From Epiperipatus broadwayi (Eukaryota > Onychophora > Udeonychophora > Euonychophora > Peripatidae): 64,000 nucleotides of DNA. The notes below the pieces were generated by a model, which saw nothing but the letters and a program-made list of their open reading frames with translations, did no database searches and was not told where the DNA came from. Location of the stretch: contig JAQFVV010000072.1 of assembly GCA_028023455.1 (NCBI GenBank), forward strand, positions 263,501-327,500. The letters run 5' to 3'. Position numbers and translations under genes: made by a program. Positions 11,991 through 22,828 of the stretch are shown here, one piece after another. Positions within the stretch are counted from its first letter, which is position 1. Every line of letters starts with the position of its first letter.

Positions 11991-14165
11991 ACACCCCCAA
12001 ACACATATATAAGATAAATATCACCAATATTATTTCTTACCAGCAATCTTTCACACCACTACACATTTTTGAACGGTATGAATACAGACATCTAAAATCT
12101 TTTTTCAGAATCTCTGTTTGTATGTTTTAAGAATGTGTAATAGAGTAGGTTTTAAGTATATATATATAAATTTAAATTTTTAATTTAATCTTTCTTTTTA
12201 CCACACACATAAAAAACTAAGATTACATATTTAAAAAAAAAAAACTTTAATAGATATTGATTAAAAGATAATATTTAAAATGTATGTTTATTATTGATTT
12301 TTTTAAAAATCGTTTAATTTAAAATCATTTTATTCATTTTAATTAAGAAAATGATCTAGACTGATTTATGCTTTAACGCATATTCTATAATTACAATCAT
12401 TATTAAATGAATCAAAAATTAAGCGAAATTTACTTTATTCAACAATCATATGAATAGAAGACTTCCTTCGCAAGGAATAAAAACTATATCATATTATGTT
12501 TGCGTTCGTTATTCGTAACGTCAAAATATCACTTATACCTGACCAATAATCAAATTATCGCAAGTTAAACTCCACATGAAAGTACAATTGATTTGATCAT
12601 GCTTTTCGTAGGAAAAGTAGTTACCATTTATGTTACCGATATTATCTCAAAGACGCTCTAAAAAGTGCAATTTTGATTATTTACGTTAGGAAGATAAGGC
12701 TATGAACAAAATACAACGAAGAGTTAAAATTAAATAAAGTGTCGAAGCCTTTCCGAAAGAAAAACATGTTGTAGAAGAAATGAAAATTCCACATCGTAAA
12801 ATCCTAGTACTGTATAATGAATCAACTCGCTTTGCGAGTGAATATATCTGTAATTATAAATTAGTTTGTATAGTTAAGATGATTGAATAGCTAGATAGGA
12901 TTGGCAGTGGAGTAGCTATCTATAAAAAAAATATCTGGAATGCCTTCTGGATTTGAATTCTAGCACCTAAATATTAGATAGTTGTAAACATGTCTATATC
13001 ATGTTAAAATATTATATTAATTTAGAACGATTTTATATCAGGGATACATATACCTGTGAAAGGAAAAATGTTTTTGAAACTCAAAACCTTATCTATTTGA
13101 TCAGATTTTTTTTTTAAAAAAAAAAAAAAGAACGTTTGAAAATAAAAATATACATAGTTATGTATGTGCATATATGTACGACTAAAGATATGTTCACATT
13201 TATTGAATACAGATAAAGGCGTTGCCAAACTGCTGTAATTTAGTACGATCATAAAAGTTATTGACTGGATGATCACACGAGTTTTAAGCACTAGAATGAT
13301 ACTAGAATTTAATAGAAGAAACCTTTCTTTTTTGATTTCATCATTTATCCACTGCATGAAAGCACTTAGAACATCTAGGACTATAGCTGTTTGGCTACCA
13401 TGTTTATTCTTGAAGTTGTTTCTTATTCTCACCTATTTTTTCTGTACAGCTGAAGGAAAACTTAGATAAATTTTAGACAGATTTTGCCCTCAAATATTAT
13501 TTATTAGCAATAAAGAATGCAGACAGTAATGACTTTTGCATAGTTAATAGTGTAAGCATTTATTTAGATATATGTGTATGAGATAGCAATGCTAAAGATA
13601 CTCTTGGGAAGTTTTTGGCTTGTGGGGAAAAAATTAATAATATTGTTGTGAGTTTACTTTTACTGTGTCAAAATTGTGAATCCAAATCAACTTACTTGCT
13701 TAACTATATAGTTCTCAAACCAAATCATAAACTATATATTTGGTGAATTACAACTACAAACTAATTGCATATAGCTTGATTTTTTTATTACAAAATAGTT
13801 GGCTTAGGATCAAAATTCTAGGATGTTAAAACACTCAAATCCATAACTTACATTCAGAATAAGAGTAAATTTACAGTCAATAAAAACAATATAATCAATG
13901 CAAATATGTATAAGATTATACATGATCATAATATGTAATAATTAAAGTGATTTGCTTCCAAACACTGGCTATATTCATGCTTTTCCTTGACTAAAATTTG
14001 ATACTTGGTTGTCTATAGTATTATAAAAATGAGTAGAAATTAGCTCTACCTTGTGAATTTAAATTATAATCTGAGTTGAATGATGCTGCTTGAATATTTT
14101 TGCTGATTTAATATTTACACTAATAAATATCATCATCTAATCTAATATCCTTATAAGATTAAACC
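11991..14165. other. Non-coding stretch
   Basis: About 2.2 kb with no convincing gene. The longest open frame, on the minus strand near 13022-13432, has no recognisable domain, crosses a T/A homopolymer and has random composition, so it is not called. Confidence 0.5.
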
Positions 14166-14375
14166 ACTAAACATCACATGATCACCATCTCTTATACTAG
14201 CACATCCTAAGATCTAGAGGCAGTGCTCTCAGATACAAGGCTCCTCACTGATGAAGGCCACAAGCCAGAAACTGGTCTGGGGATATTGAATAAGTAGGCA
14301 CTAGATAGGGATTTTATGCACAAGCCTTCTGGCATCCATTGATTACTCTGGTTGGCACAGGGTGGCCTTTGTTAT
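14166..14375 (+). mobile_element. Repeat family HB, copy with hammerhead-like core
   Basis: Opens with 'taaacatcacatgatcacca', whose inverse closes the related copy at 16035. It then carries the ribozyme-like block and the downstream 'gattttatgcacaagcctt' and 'ccattgattactct' blocks. Other copies are at 11595, 15805, 41641 and 63320. The inverted ends suggest a small non-autonomous element of about 200-250 bp. Confidence 0.65.
14242..14283 (+). ncRNA. Candidate hammerhead ribozyme (HB family)
   Basis: CTGATGA at 14248-14254 and GAAA at 14268-14271. Stem II is GGC 14256-14258 with GCC 14264-14266, flanked by an A-A mismatch. The stem III stretch ACTGGT 14271-14276 is self-complementary with G-U pairs. 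The cleavage base would be C14277, giving the classical GTC triplet. Stem I is 6 bp (TCCTCA 14242-14247 with TGGGGA 14278-14283, one G-T). The A-A at the base of stem II may weaken it. Confidence 0.55.
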
Positions 14376-15002
14376 CCTTATAAGATCAATATTAAACAAA
14401 AAGTGGATTCATTAAGGATTTATTTTTTTATCTGCAATGTGGATTACTTTGATAAAAGAGAATATCATAATAATATAACCATCACATCAAAGTTTATCAT
14501 TCCATTTTACTTATACATTTATTTCTATGCAAATTTTATGTTTACAGCTTTGACAAGTTTTTTCAGAGCAGTAAAAAATATAAAATATGCAAATATATTA
14601 TCAAATTATTTTAATATGAATATAATACTAAGCAGTTTCATTCTCTTGAATGAAAGCCACTTACATAGAAGACTTCCATGGCATTCTAGTTGCCATGTAA
14701 ATCTAGTGTCTATAAATTAAATCAATGCTTCACTTAAGCTGTGAATAAAGAAAAGAATAATCTAATGCAATTTATGGAAGCTAGTGTGAGAATCAGTAAT
14801 ACTTAGTTGAAGGTATACCAATTAGTCTAATAAGAAAAAAAGTCTATTGCAGTTCAGCACTGAACAGAATATATAGAAAAATATTTAAACATGGGCTTTT
14901 TAAAAAAAATTTCAGAAAACAAATCAATATAATTCAATAGTTTGGGTTCAATGAAAATTGAATATTGATGATAAAATTAAAGCAGAGAAAAAGATTAGAA
15001 CT

Positions 15003-15036
15003 CTGACAAAGACTGCTGGACAGTCGAAACTGTAAG
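15003..15036 (+). ncRNA. Degenerate hammerhead-like motif
   Basis: CTGACAA (one change from CTGACGA) at 15003-15009, then a perfect 5-bp stem II (GACTG 15011-15015 with CAGTC 15021-15025), then GAAAC and TGTAAG. Stem I is only about 2 bp. It shares its 3' end with 19532-19566. Probably a relic. Confidence 0.35.
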
Positions 15037-15804
15037 GAAAACAAAAAAGTTTTTAAGAAAATTTGTTCCATAGAAGTGTATATGAAAAAAGTGTTATAAG
15101 CAATATATATGAATATGATATCTTCAAAGTTTTATTCACAAATCTTTTAAGAACATCACTGTAGGCAAAATATTTCCCTGATGAATGGTAGCCTCCAAAT
15201 TTCAACATCCATGATTCATTGTTCCACTTTATCACTTCTGATGTTCAAACTTGAGAAATAAATTATTTGATTATTTGTTTAGGCAAAGTACTGAAGATGT
15301 TCATTTTTACCCTATTCAATTCATACCTAAACTCAATCTTGAAATAGGGATTTTCCATAAGTCAAAAGATTGTGTTCTTTACTAAAGTAATAATTTTGAC
15401 ATCTTTATAATTCTTTTATTAGCTCTCAGCTAATTCTTTATGTGTTTATTACAATACTTGTTAGAAAGTAAGTCTCTAGTGAAGAAGAATGTTGTTTGCT
15501 TTATGGTGTCAATTAGATAATAATTATTAAGTATTTTAAGATATTCACACAGACTGGATTTATGAGGATATGTTCTTCGATACTTTTTTGTGATTGAAAA
15601 TTGATATGTTAAGAAGCAATACTTACTTATTGTCCAAGTAATCTCATAAGAATTTTGATATTCTGCAAATTATTTAACTCTAGATAATTAAAGTGACTGC
15701 TATTTTTTTATATATTTTTATTCCTTATTATTTATGCTATTAATTGTATTTAATTCCAATTGTTTCAGAATATAATTTTGTTTTTCTAGACAATAAATAT
15801 TGTC

Positions 15805-16035
15805 CCTAAGATCTAAGTGCAGTGCTTTCAGATTCAAGGCTTCTCATTGATGAAAGCCACAGCTAGAAACTAGTCTGTGAATATTGGATAAGTAGTCACT
15901 AGATAATAATTTTATGCACAACTCTTCCTGCATCCATTGATTATTCTGGCTTGCACTGAGTGGTGCTACTGTATGGAGAGTTTTGCCTGCCTTTAACAGT
16001 TCGAGCAAGCATAAAAAATGGTGATCATGTGATGT
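15805..16035 (+). mobile_element. Repeat family HB, second copy
   Basis: Runs from 'agtgctttcagattcaagg' through the core (TTGATGA 15847-15853, GAAA 15866-15869, then ACTAGTC) to the inverted end 'gatcatgtgatgttta'. The stem III stretch ACTAGT is a perfect palindrome. The first core base is C to T and stem I has a mismatch, so this ribozyme copy is likely dead. Confidence 0.6.
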
Positions 16036-16559
16036 TTAGTAGTTGCTTATTTCAGATAAATTCTCACGTCTTTTTAGCATTATTTTTTATTTTAATACTA
16101 CCTAACAACCTCTCAGTTTCTTTTTTTAAAAGAAAATAAGTTTTTTCTTAAAGTTTGTTTATCTTTTAACTACAGCGTTTTTTACCATTAAAATATTATT
16201 TTGTTTAGTCGAATTTATTTGACATAAATCAAATTTTTTTATGGAATTTTTTTCACTAGTTCCCTTATCTTCATGTGTTCTTTTAGCTTTCTTAACTTTG
16301 ACATTACAAATTCTACAAGAGAAAATATTTTTTCCCATCTATTCTTAGGCATGAGAATTTAATCAACCCGTGCAAAATATTGTAGTATATATATATGTTT
16401 GCAGTTTTGGTTGTCAAGCAACTGTAGTTGTCAAGCAACCGTAATCAAAACTACTTTTTGAAAACCAGGGCTTTTTTTAATAAAAAAAAAAGATGCCGGA
16501 ACTCACTTCCTGTCAAGCTTTTTACTAAAGAAAATTATATTCAAATATCATTTAAATGA

Positions 16560-18740
16560 AATTTCCAATGCTATGAAGCAAATAAAAAAATTAAACAAAA
16601 TTTATCATATTTTTTATATTTTAGACATGTCAAGTTTAAAGTTAAATAAACAAATACAAATCTACAACTGATAACTAAATGTAAAATAAAATTGTAAAAC
16701 TGTATATAATTTAATAAAAGTTTATAGTGATTCCCAAAGTTTTGTCCAATTCTCATTTGAGAGATCATCTCGATTCATTTTCTTACTGTTAGTGTCTAAG
16801 GACGAATGATGTCCTCTGAGTAACCACAGATCAACATATTTTGAAGGATCGAAAAGTGTCAAAGGTAGTCTGATGAGTAACAAAAGTGCCGAAACCGTTT
16901 TGATCTTCAATGAAGATCTTATTGGGATAATAATTAGATTCATTTGTGAAAACCCACATTCACTTGAAGAAATGGGAATAGAATTCAGAGCCTATATCAA
17001 ATGTAATAGTTTTCAGGATATGTCTTTTTGAGAAAGTATTCATGAAATCTACAAATCATTTGTTTTTCTTTTAATTGTGGTCTGATTGACATGTTTTTAA
17101 TTTCCATCTCTCCAAATGTCAACTTAATATCAATATCTTCAGGCAAAATTTTTGGTTAAATATGTGGGCCCAAAGTGCAAACTCACCATCTCTGCTATCC
17201 AGCATCATTTTTTCAATTGACTCTTTCAGCGTGGTATAAAATGTTTTCGAGTCAATAGGAGGATCATTTTTTGAACTCTTACATAAAGTGAAACTCCACA
17301 AAAATACAGATCATGTACAGCAGCTACAGCACATTTACAAAAGAGTCCATTTTTTTTCCTTTTTTCAAAAATTTGAATTAGTGCATTTATTTTTTCGATT
17401 TGCAATGGGGAGGTTCATACTGCAATCTTGTAAGTCCAAACTTAATTCTCCCAATTCTAGGAGAGCATTGTACATCAATGCTAGTTCCAATAAAAAGACT
17501 GTAGATGTTTTTTTTTTATGTGTCAAAGCATCGGCTGGGAAGCGAACCTTGGGACAACTGCTTGTAAGGCAGCTGCGCTAACCACTCAGCCACCAATGCT
17601 TGACTGTTATTTTTTTTCTTTAAGCCATAAAAATACATTTATCCTTTTTATCTTTTGTAGAATCATTCATTGCTTCTTCAAAATGATGCATAAGATATTC
17701 AAAATTATTCTACATACCTGAAACTGAACAAAAACTAGATACCACCCATCTAGTAATTTATTTAAACTCTTCCAATGTTTAGAAACTTAATTCCTAGTGA
17801 TTTTTCATATTTATGTAATTCTCTATTATTTTTCAGTGACGCTTGATATAAAACATACAGTTTATCAATAAATGATTTGAATCTATTGATTCCTGAAATT
17901 TTCTCTGCATCTCTTACAGATAATTCTAATCTATGATTATCACAATGCCAAACTATAAGAAATTTTTATGTCAGCAATTCTTTCACTCCATTTTTACATC
18001 CTAACATCACAGCAGTGCCGTCATATGCTACCAAAATTCAATATTTTTTTTAAATAATTTTCTGTCATCCCATAAAATTCAAGACATTGAAAAAAGGATT
18101 CAAATATTCATTTTGCCATTATGTTTTCAACTTCGATCAAGTCTAAAAGTAAATTAATCGATCAATTCATTTCACAACTTACGATACAGCATTGAACAAA
18201 TATAGTATGGGATGGGTTTTTTTGCTTATGGTAGTTTTCATCAGTTACCAATGAACTTATATTTTTTGATTGAACAATTTCTTTAAATATATTTTTTCTC
18301 ATTTCATCACTTATATGATTCACGATATCAATGCATGAATTTGTTGAATGAAGAATATGACCCATTTCAATTCTATTCAGTTCTAGCAGATCAATTTCAC
18401 TTTTAAAAGTAGAGAATGATTGATTTTCCTTTGCTACTTTATATGCAGTTCAAAAAATTTGTCTGATATTACTTTTTCACAAGATAATAATTTTAAAAAA
18501 ATGTTTTCCATCTTTTTTTTTCAGTTTCAAAAATAATTTATAGCACTACTTTGCGTGCAGCAGATTCTCTGCGATCAAATTTTTTTTTTCCGAAGTAAGC
18601 TCAATTGTAACTTCCTACTTTTCCTAGAATAGGTGATTTCATTGTTGGCCCATTTTTGGAAATTTTCATTTCCATTGTCACTTCAGTTCCAAGAGTTCTA
18701 ATGTTTTTGCAAGGTGTGCAGCCATGTTTCATTTTGGGTA
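16560..18740 (-). pseudogene. Dead hAT-type transposase, KIAA1586-like
   Basis: Minus-strand fragments read in order from about 18740 down. The N-terminal piece includes a 'MKHGCTPCKN' start. A middle piece (18365-18162) includes 'SKNISSLVTDEN', resembling the catalytic-region motif of hAT transposases (usual form LIDEST). C-terminal pieces follow at 17301-17119 and 16943-16722, the latter with 'FDPSKYVDLWLLRGHHSS', resembling the C-terminal part of KIAA1586-like hAT-derived proteins. Stops and frameshifts separate the pieces, and a SINE interrupts it at 17508-17604. Terminal inverted repeats were not found. The family assignment rests on peptide recall and is moderate. Confidence 0.55.
17508..17604 (-). 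mobile_element. tRNA-derived SINE inside dead hAT
   Basis: The minus-strand copy begins 'gtcaagcattggtgg' at 17604 and ends in a T run (A tail on minus) at 17508-17517. A short flanking direct repeat 'gactgt' is possible. It sits within the transposase remnant and so postdates it. Confidence 0.85.
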
Positions 18741-18775
18741 TGTATTTTTTTTTATCCAATGACCAGCAATACATA

Positions 18776-18842
18776 TAGAGAGTTTGCCTGGTTTAATAAC
18801 AGTTATATGCAAGCATTAAAAATGGTGATCATGTGATGTTTA
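18776..18842 (+). mobile_element. 3' end of repeat family HB
   Basis: The blocks 'gagagtttgcctg' and 'aaaaatggtgatcatgtgat' match the end of the copy at 15805-16035. No ribozyme core is present. Confidence 0.6.
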
Positions 18843-19531
18843 TTGGCTTAAATCAGCAATCCAGCCAATCATTTTGATTTTGGCATTGCAGCTCAAGGTC
18901 TGCTTGAGATGATCCAGAAACATCAACTTGCACCAATATTTCTATATTTTCTGCAATCATTTTGGACTTTTTATTAGTGGGACCAATGGTCGAGAAGTAA
19001 CTGGAAATGTTTTTCATTTTTAAACTTGGGATAAGCTTTTACCCTAAAAAATAAATAAAATAAAAATAATGTCAAATTTACATAAAAATAAAGAAATTAA
19101 ATATTCCATACATTATCAATTGCTATGCATATCCATTGAATCACAAATGTCGAATGTTACTGGCTGCACATGTGTCTCTGTAATCAGTTGATACCAATGA
19201 ATTACCAATGGGGATCTCACTACATACCAATTTTGAACCTATCCATATTTCATCTGATTTATAAAACACCATATTTTTTATTTGTTCAAATTATATATAG
19301 ATTGTAATTACATATGTGTGATATTGTTTCATCTATTTATGTTTGAAACATTAAAAATATATTTAAAAAGATGCCAGAATGCTGTTCCATCATGTTACAT
19401 GACAAAAAAATCCCTGTTGATAACCCTTCTATGAAAGTATTTCTAAAAAGTTATTCTAATGAAGGGTATGAGTTAGTCAAAATTGTAAATATAGCAACTT
19501 GTCACTAGAAAGTTTTTTTTAAAAAACATTT
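18843..19531. other. Non-coding stretch
   Basis: No gene seen. Unclassified A+T-rich DNA. Confidence 0.45.
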
Positions 19532-19566
19532 CTGAGGAAGGCCGCTTGAGCAGTTAAAACTGTAAG
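19532..19566 (+). ncRNA. Degenerate hammerhead-like motif
   Basis: CTGAGGA at 19532-19538 is an acceptable CTGANGA box. Stem II is GGCCGC 19540-19545 with GCAGTT 19550-19555, one mismatch. GAAA is changed to AAAA, followed by CTGTAAG as at 15030-15036. Likely inactive. Confidence 0.35.
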
Positions 19567-19852
19567 CATAATAACATGTTAATAAAAAGCATGTTGAAAT
19601 TACAATGGAATGTGGAGTTGTGTTGCTTGCTAATTTATTACAATAAGCAATGAAAAAATGAATGGAAATGATTTATTCATGTGTATTAAGAAGCATATGT
19701 ACATTTATATAAAATGTATTATTTATAATCATCTCTTCATGCAATATATACAGCCCATATCTATTTCAGTCTTTTATTCTTTTTAATGATATCATTAACT
19801 TATTCATTCAGTATACTGAGAGTTTACTATAGTAAATTCTAAGCTCAAATCC

Positions 19853-19854
<2 letters not shown>

Positions 19855-19880
<26 letters not shown>
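19855..19880. repeat. (TA)n microsatellite, left of LTR elements
   Basis: TA array ending exactly where the first LTR begins (19881). It resumes at 25053-25068 between the two elements and at 29815-29824 after the second. Confidence 0.9.
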
Positions 19881-19883
<3 letters not shown>

Positions 19884-22104
19884 AACGAGCACAGACGTTC
19901 GTTACATTGTTTTTTTATATATAATTATTAAACAAGTTAAAATAAAAAGTTCGCATTTAAAAACTTTCTTTAAAAATTAAAAATTGAAATTAAAATATCG
20001 TCTTAAACTCTTATATATTAAGTCGCACAGATAATAAAAATTATTAAAATAAAATTTTTATTAAAGAAAAAGGTATTTTTAAAACTAAATTTTAAAAAGA
20101 TTTGGAGATAAAATTATATCTCTAAATCTGTCTTTAAATATATTTTTGATTTGGAAAACAGGGTAATTAATTAGAAATGGAAATGATTGTTAATTAGTTA
20201 AATGTAAACCAGCCTTGAGCATTTAAATGTAATAACCTCTAGTCAGATAAGAAAACCATAGAAACTGTTAGCAAATAAGAAGAAATCCCTATGGAATCGG
20301 ACCTCAACGAAAAGGATCATCTCATCGATGACGTAATGTAAATTCAATCCTTCACATTAATATAAAAGGAAAATTTTGGAAATTATTAATCAGTGACTAG
20401 TGACTGGAAATTGATTGATTATTGACGATGTAACAGCTAGGTGTTAGCGCTGGGGGGATTGAAAAAGACGCACAGCTTCAATCCCTTCAGTTCTGCTAAG
20501 AAAGAGAAAAAAAATGGGCCATCGTTTATACAATGAGGACCAACTACCCGAAAAACAAAATCTCCAAAGGATAAATAAATAAATCAACCGGATACTAATC
20601 TTCGGACGACGTGGGAATTCACGTTTAAACGGCCAGGAATATAATAGGATGAACTATTTCAATAACCGTAAGAACTTTAAAATTTATGAACATTAAGTTA
20701 AAAACTTTTCGTATTTAAAATAATTGCATTAGTTTCCTATCTGACCAAACTAAATTAATAATGTTATTTGATGTATTTTTTTTCTTATTTATTTTGTAAA
20801 ATCATTTCCATTTATTTATTTTTTGTTCTTTAAGTTTTATTATGATTGTTGTTTTCCGTTAAATTAATTATAAAAATGTTAAACTTAAGTCGGGCGTGAA
20901 TGGCTGTATAGATTTGTAAAGTTATATTAGGGGAGGGTAATCTTAGGTTATTTATGTCGTTGTTAGATTGGGTCAATGGATTGGATATATTGATGTAGTT
21001 AGTAGATGTAATCGGAGATTCGCCACGGGCAGAATCGTTTATGTATACGCCGCACTCACCCGTTTGCCTATGGAAGGAATTATAAGACGGAGAACGCAGT
21101 TCCTTTCTATGGAGTTTTTTTTTTATTGTTCTTCTCGTTAGATAGATGTAATATTCCTATCTGATTGAGAGTCAATGTCTTTTCTTAATTCTTTTGGTGC
21201 TGCCGTATTTCGTATTACATTGAATACATCGATGTATCAGATGGATTGATGCCAGTTTGACTGCGAATTTTAGCCTAAGGTTAAATAGGGATAGAATATT
21301 TTATTTTCGAATGCAAATCTATATAGTATATTCAGGCTCGATCCTATAAAACTATTAAATTTAAGTTGTTTATAGACGCTTGCATAGATTGGCTATCGGT
21401 TAAATATGTTTGCGTTTTCATATTTGATCAAAATATATAGACATTCGACAAATACTGATACTTTACGGTGAGTATCTAAAAGGTATTTATTCGGATGTCT
21501 TTTAAGTTATTGGTGACGATGCAGGTATCTTACGATGAATACTAGAGGGTTTCTTATATTTCCCTCTGCAATTGTCAGTAATCAATAACTTTGTATTTTG
21601 ATCGTTTATGTTTACTTTGAAATGTTTTTGACCGTTGAAATCTATGTAACCGATCTATAGCAACATATTAAACAGGTTAATATAATCCCATCTGTGCGAA
21701 CTTGATTAAAAATGTAAATTTATAATATAATAGTAATGCAATGTAAATTAAAGTAAAATCAAAGTAAAAAAAAATAATGTTAAATGTTAAATTAAATGTA
21801 AATCACTAAAGTAATTTTAAACCTTATATATATATGTGCATAAATAAATGTTTGTATGTGAATTACTGGCAGTGGCTTACTTTATTCTTTTATATCCTAG
21901 TAAATGATATTATTAAATCTCTGCTATTCCACTGAGCTAGTGACATGGGCTAACGACCGGAATCAAAATTTAAGAAAAAAAAAAAATATATATTTTTTTT
22001 TTGACTCACGTATCTGCCTACTTTATAAATTTTTCTAGGTTCAAATGCCTAGATGGCGCCCCGTAGTGCAGTTTACGTTAAGTCGTTTTCTCCGGATCGT
22101 TACA
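19881..22104 (+). mobile_element. LTR element 1, 5' LTR
   Basis: 2,224 bp, TG..CA ended, nearly identical to 22829-25052. It opens with an inverted repeat (TGTAACGA with TCGTTACA). Features seen: a TATA-like 'aatataaaagg' near 20360 that may be the promoter, and an 'aaccgtaagaac' block near 20663 that could be a splice donor. Near-identity of the pair implies a recent insertion. LTRs of this length with a tiny internal region are typical of large non-autonomous derivatives. Confidence 0.9.
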
Positions 22105-22828
22105 ATGGCGCAACCAACTGGGCCGATCTTTAATAAACCACAAATACCCTGAGCAAATTTTGTCAAAATGAAATAAATGTTTTATCTGCTTACATAAGTC
22201 GGATATTTTTAAATTTTATAAAAGCACTGCCAGGAAGAAATTGCGCATATATATTAAATACGAGAAAGTATAAAATAATTTTAAAACTAATTTTTGTAAA
22301 TTAAAAAGAAAATCAAAAGGTTGCATTGGATATGTCTTTTTTTTGTTAATATATATTTATGCGTTAACGTGTATAGGCGCACAGCCACGGAAGTTTATGA
22401 TCGAAATGTGGTACCTTACGATGAGTACCGTTGGGAATTTACGTCAGTGTAATCCTATTTATGCATTTCAATCAGTCATAAATAAGTTGGTGGTAGTTAT
22501 AATTGTGCTGCAAATATACACGTATAAATCCATTATCTTGGAACATATTTATCTCAATGCAACCTTCCTAAATAAGTTAAATAATTTGTTTGTCATGCCG
22601 TAAATAAAAATCAAATGGATAAAATAAAATAGAATTCTCGGGGGGAGGGGTGTAAACGTAAATGGTCCTTAGGTAGGCGATGGTCAACATTTTCTTTTTC
22701 TTTTTGTATATAGTTTTTTGTAAAATTATTAACCGAATGTTTGTAAATTTTGTTAATACCGTAATTACTAACCCTAAGTAAAATATTTTTTTTTTTTGAT
22801 CATTTTTTTTTAAGTAACTTTACTGATA
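22105..22828 (+). mobile_element. LTR element 1, internal region (non-coding)
   Basis: Only 724 bp. One base after the LTR, TGGCGCAACCAACTGGGCC at 22106 has the TGG start expected of a tRNA primer-binding site, but I could not assign the tRNA. A purine run near 22639-22650 (ggggggagggg) followed by TGTAA resembles a polypurine tract but lies about 175 bp upstream of the 3' LTR. No gag, protease, RT or integrase motif is seen, so the element cannot be autonomous. Confidence 0.75.

Noticed and set aside
13022-13432. 136-codon minus frame
   Set aside because: No domain, an internal Phe/Lys run from a homopolymer, and no supporting context.
22343-22603. 86-codon frame in LTR element 1 interior
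   Set aside because: Hydrophobic random composition and no family match. Not supported.
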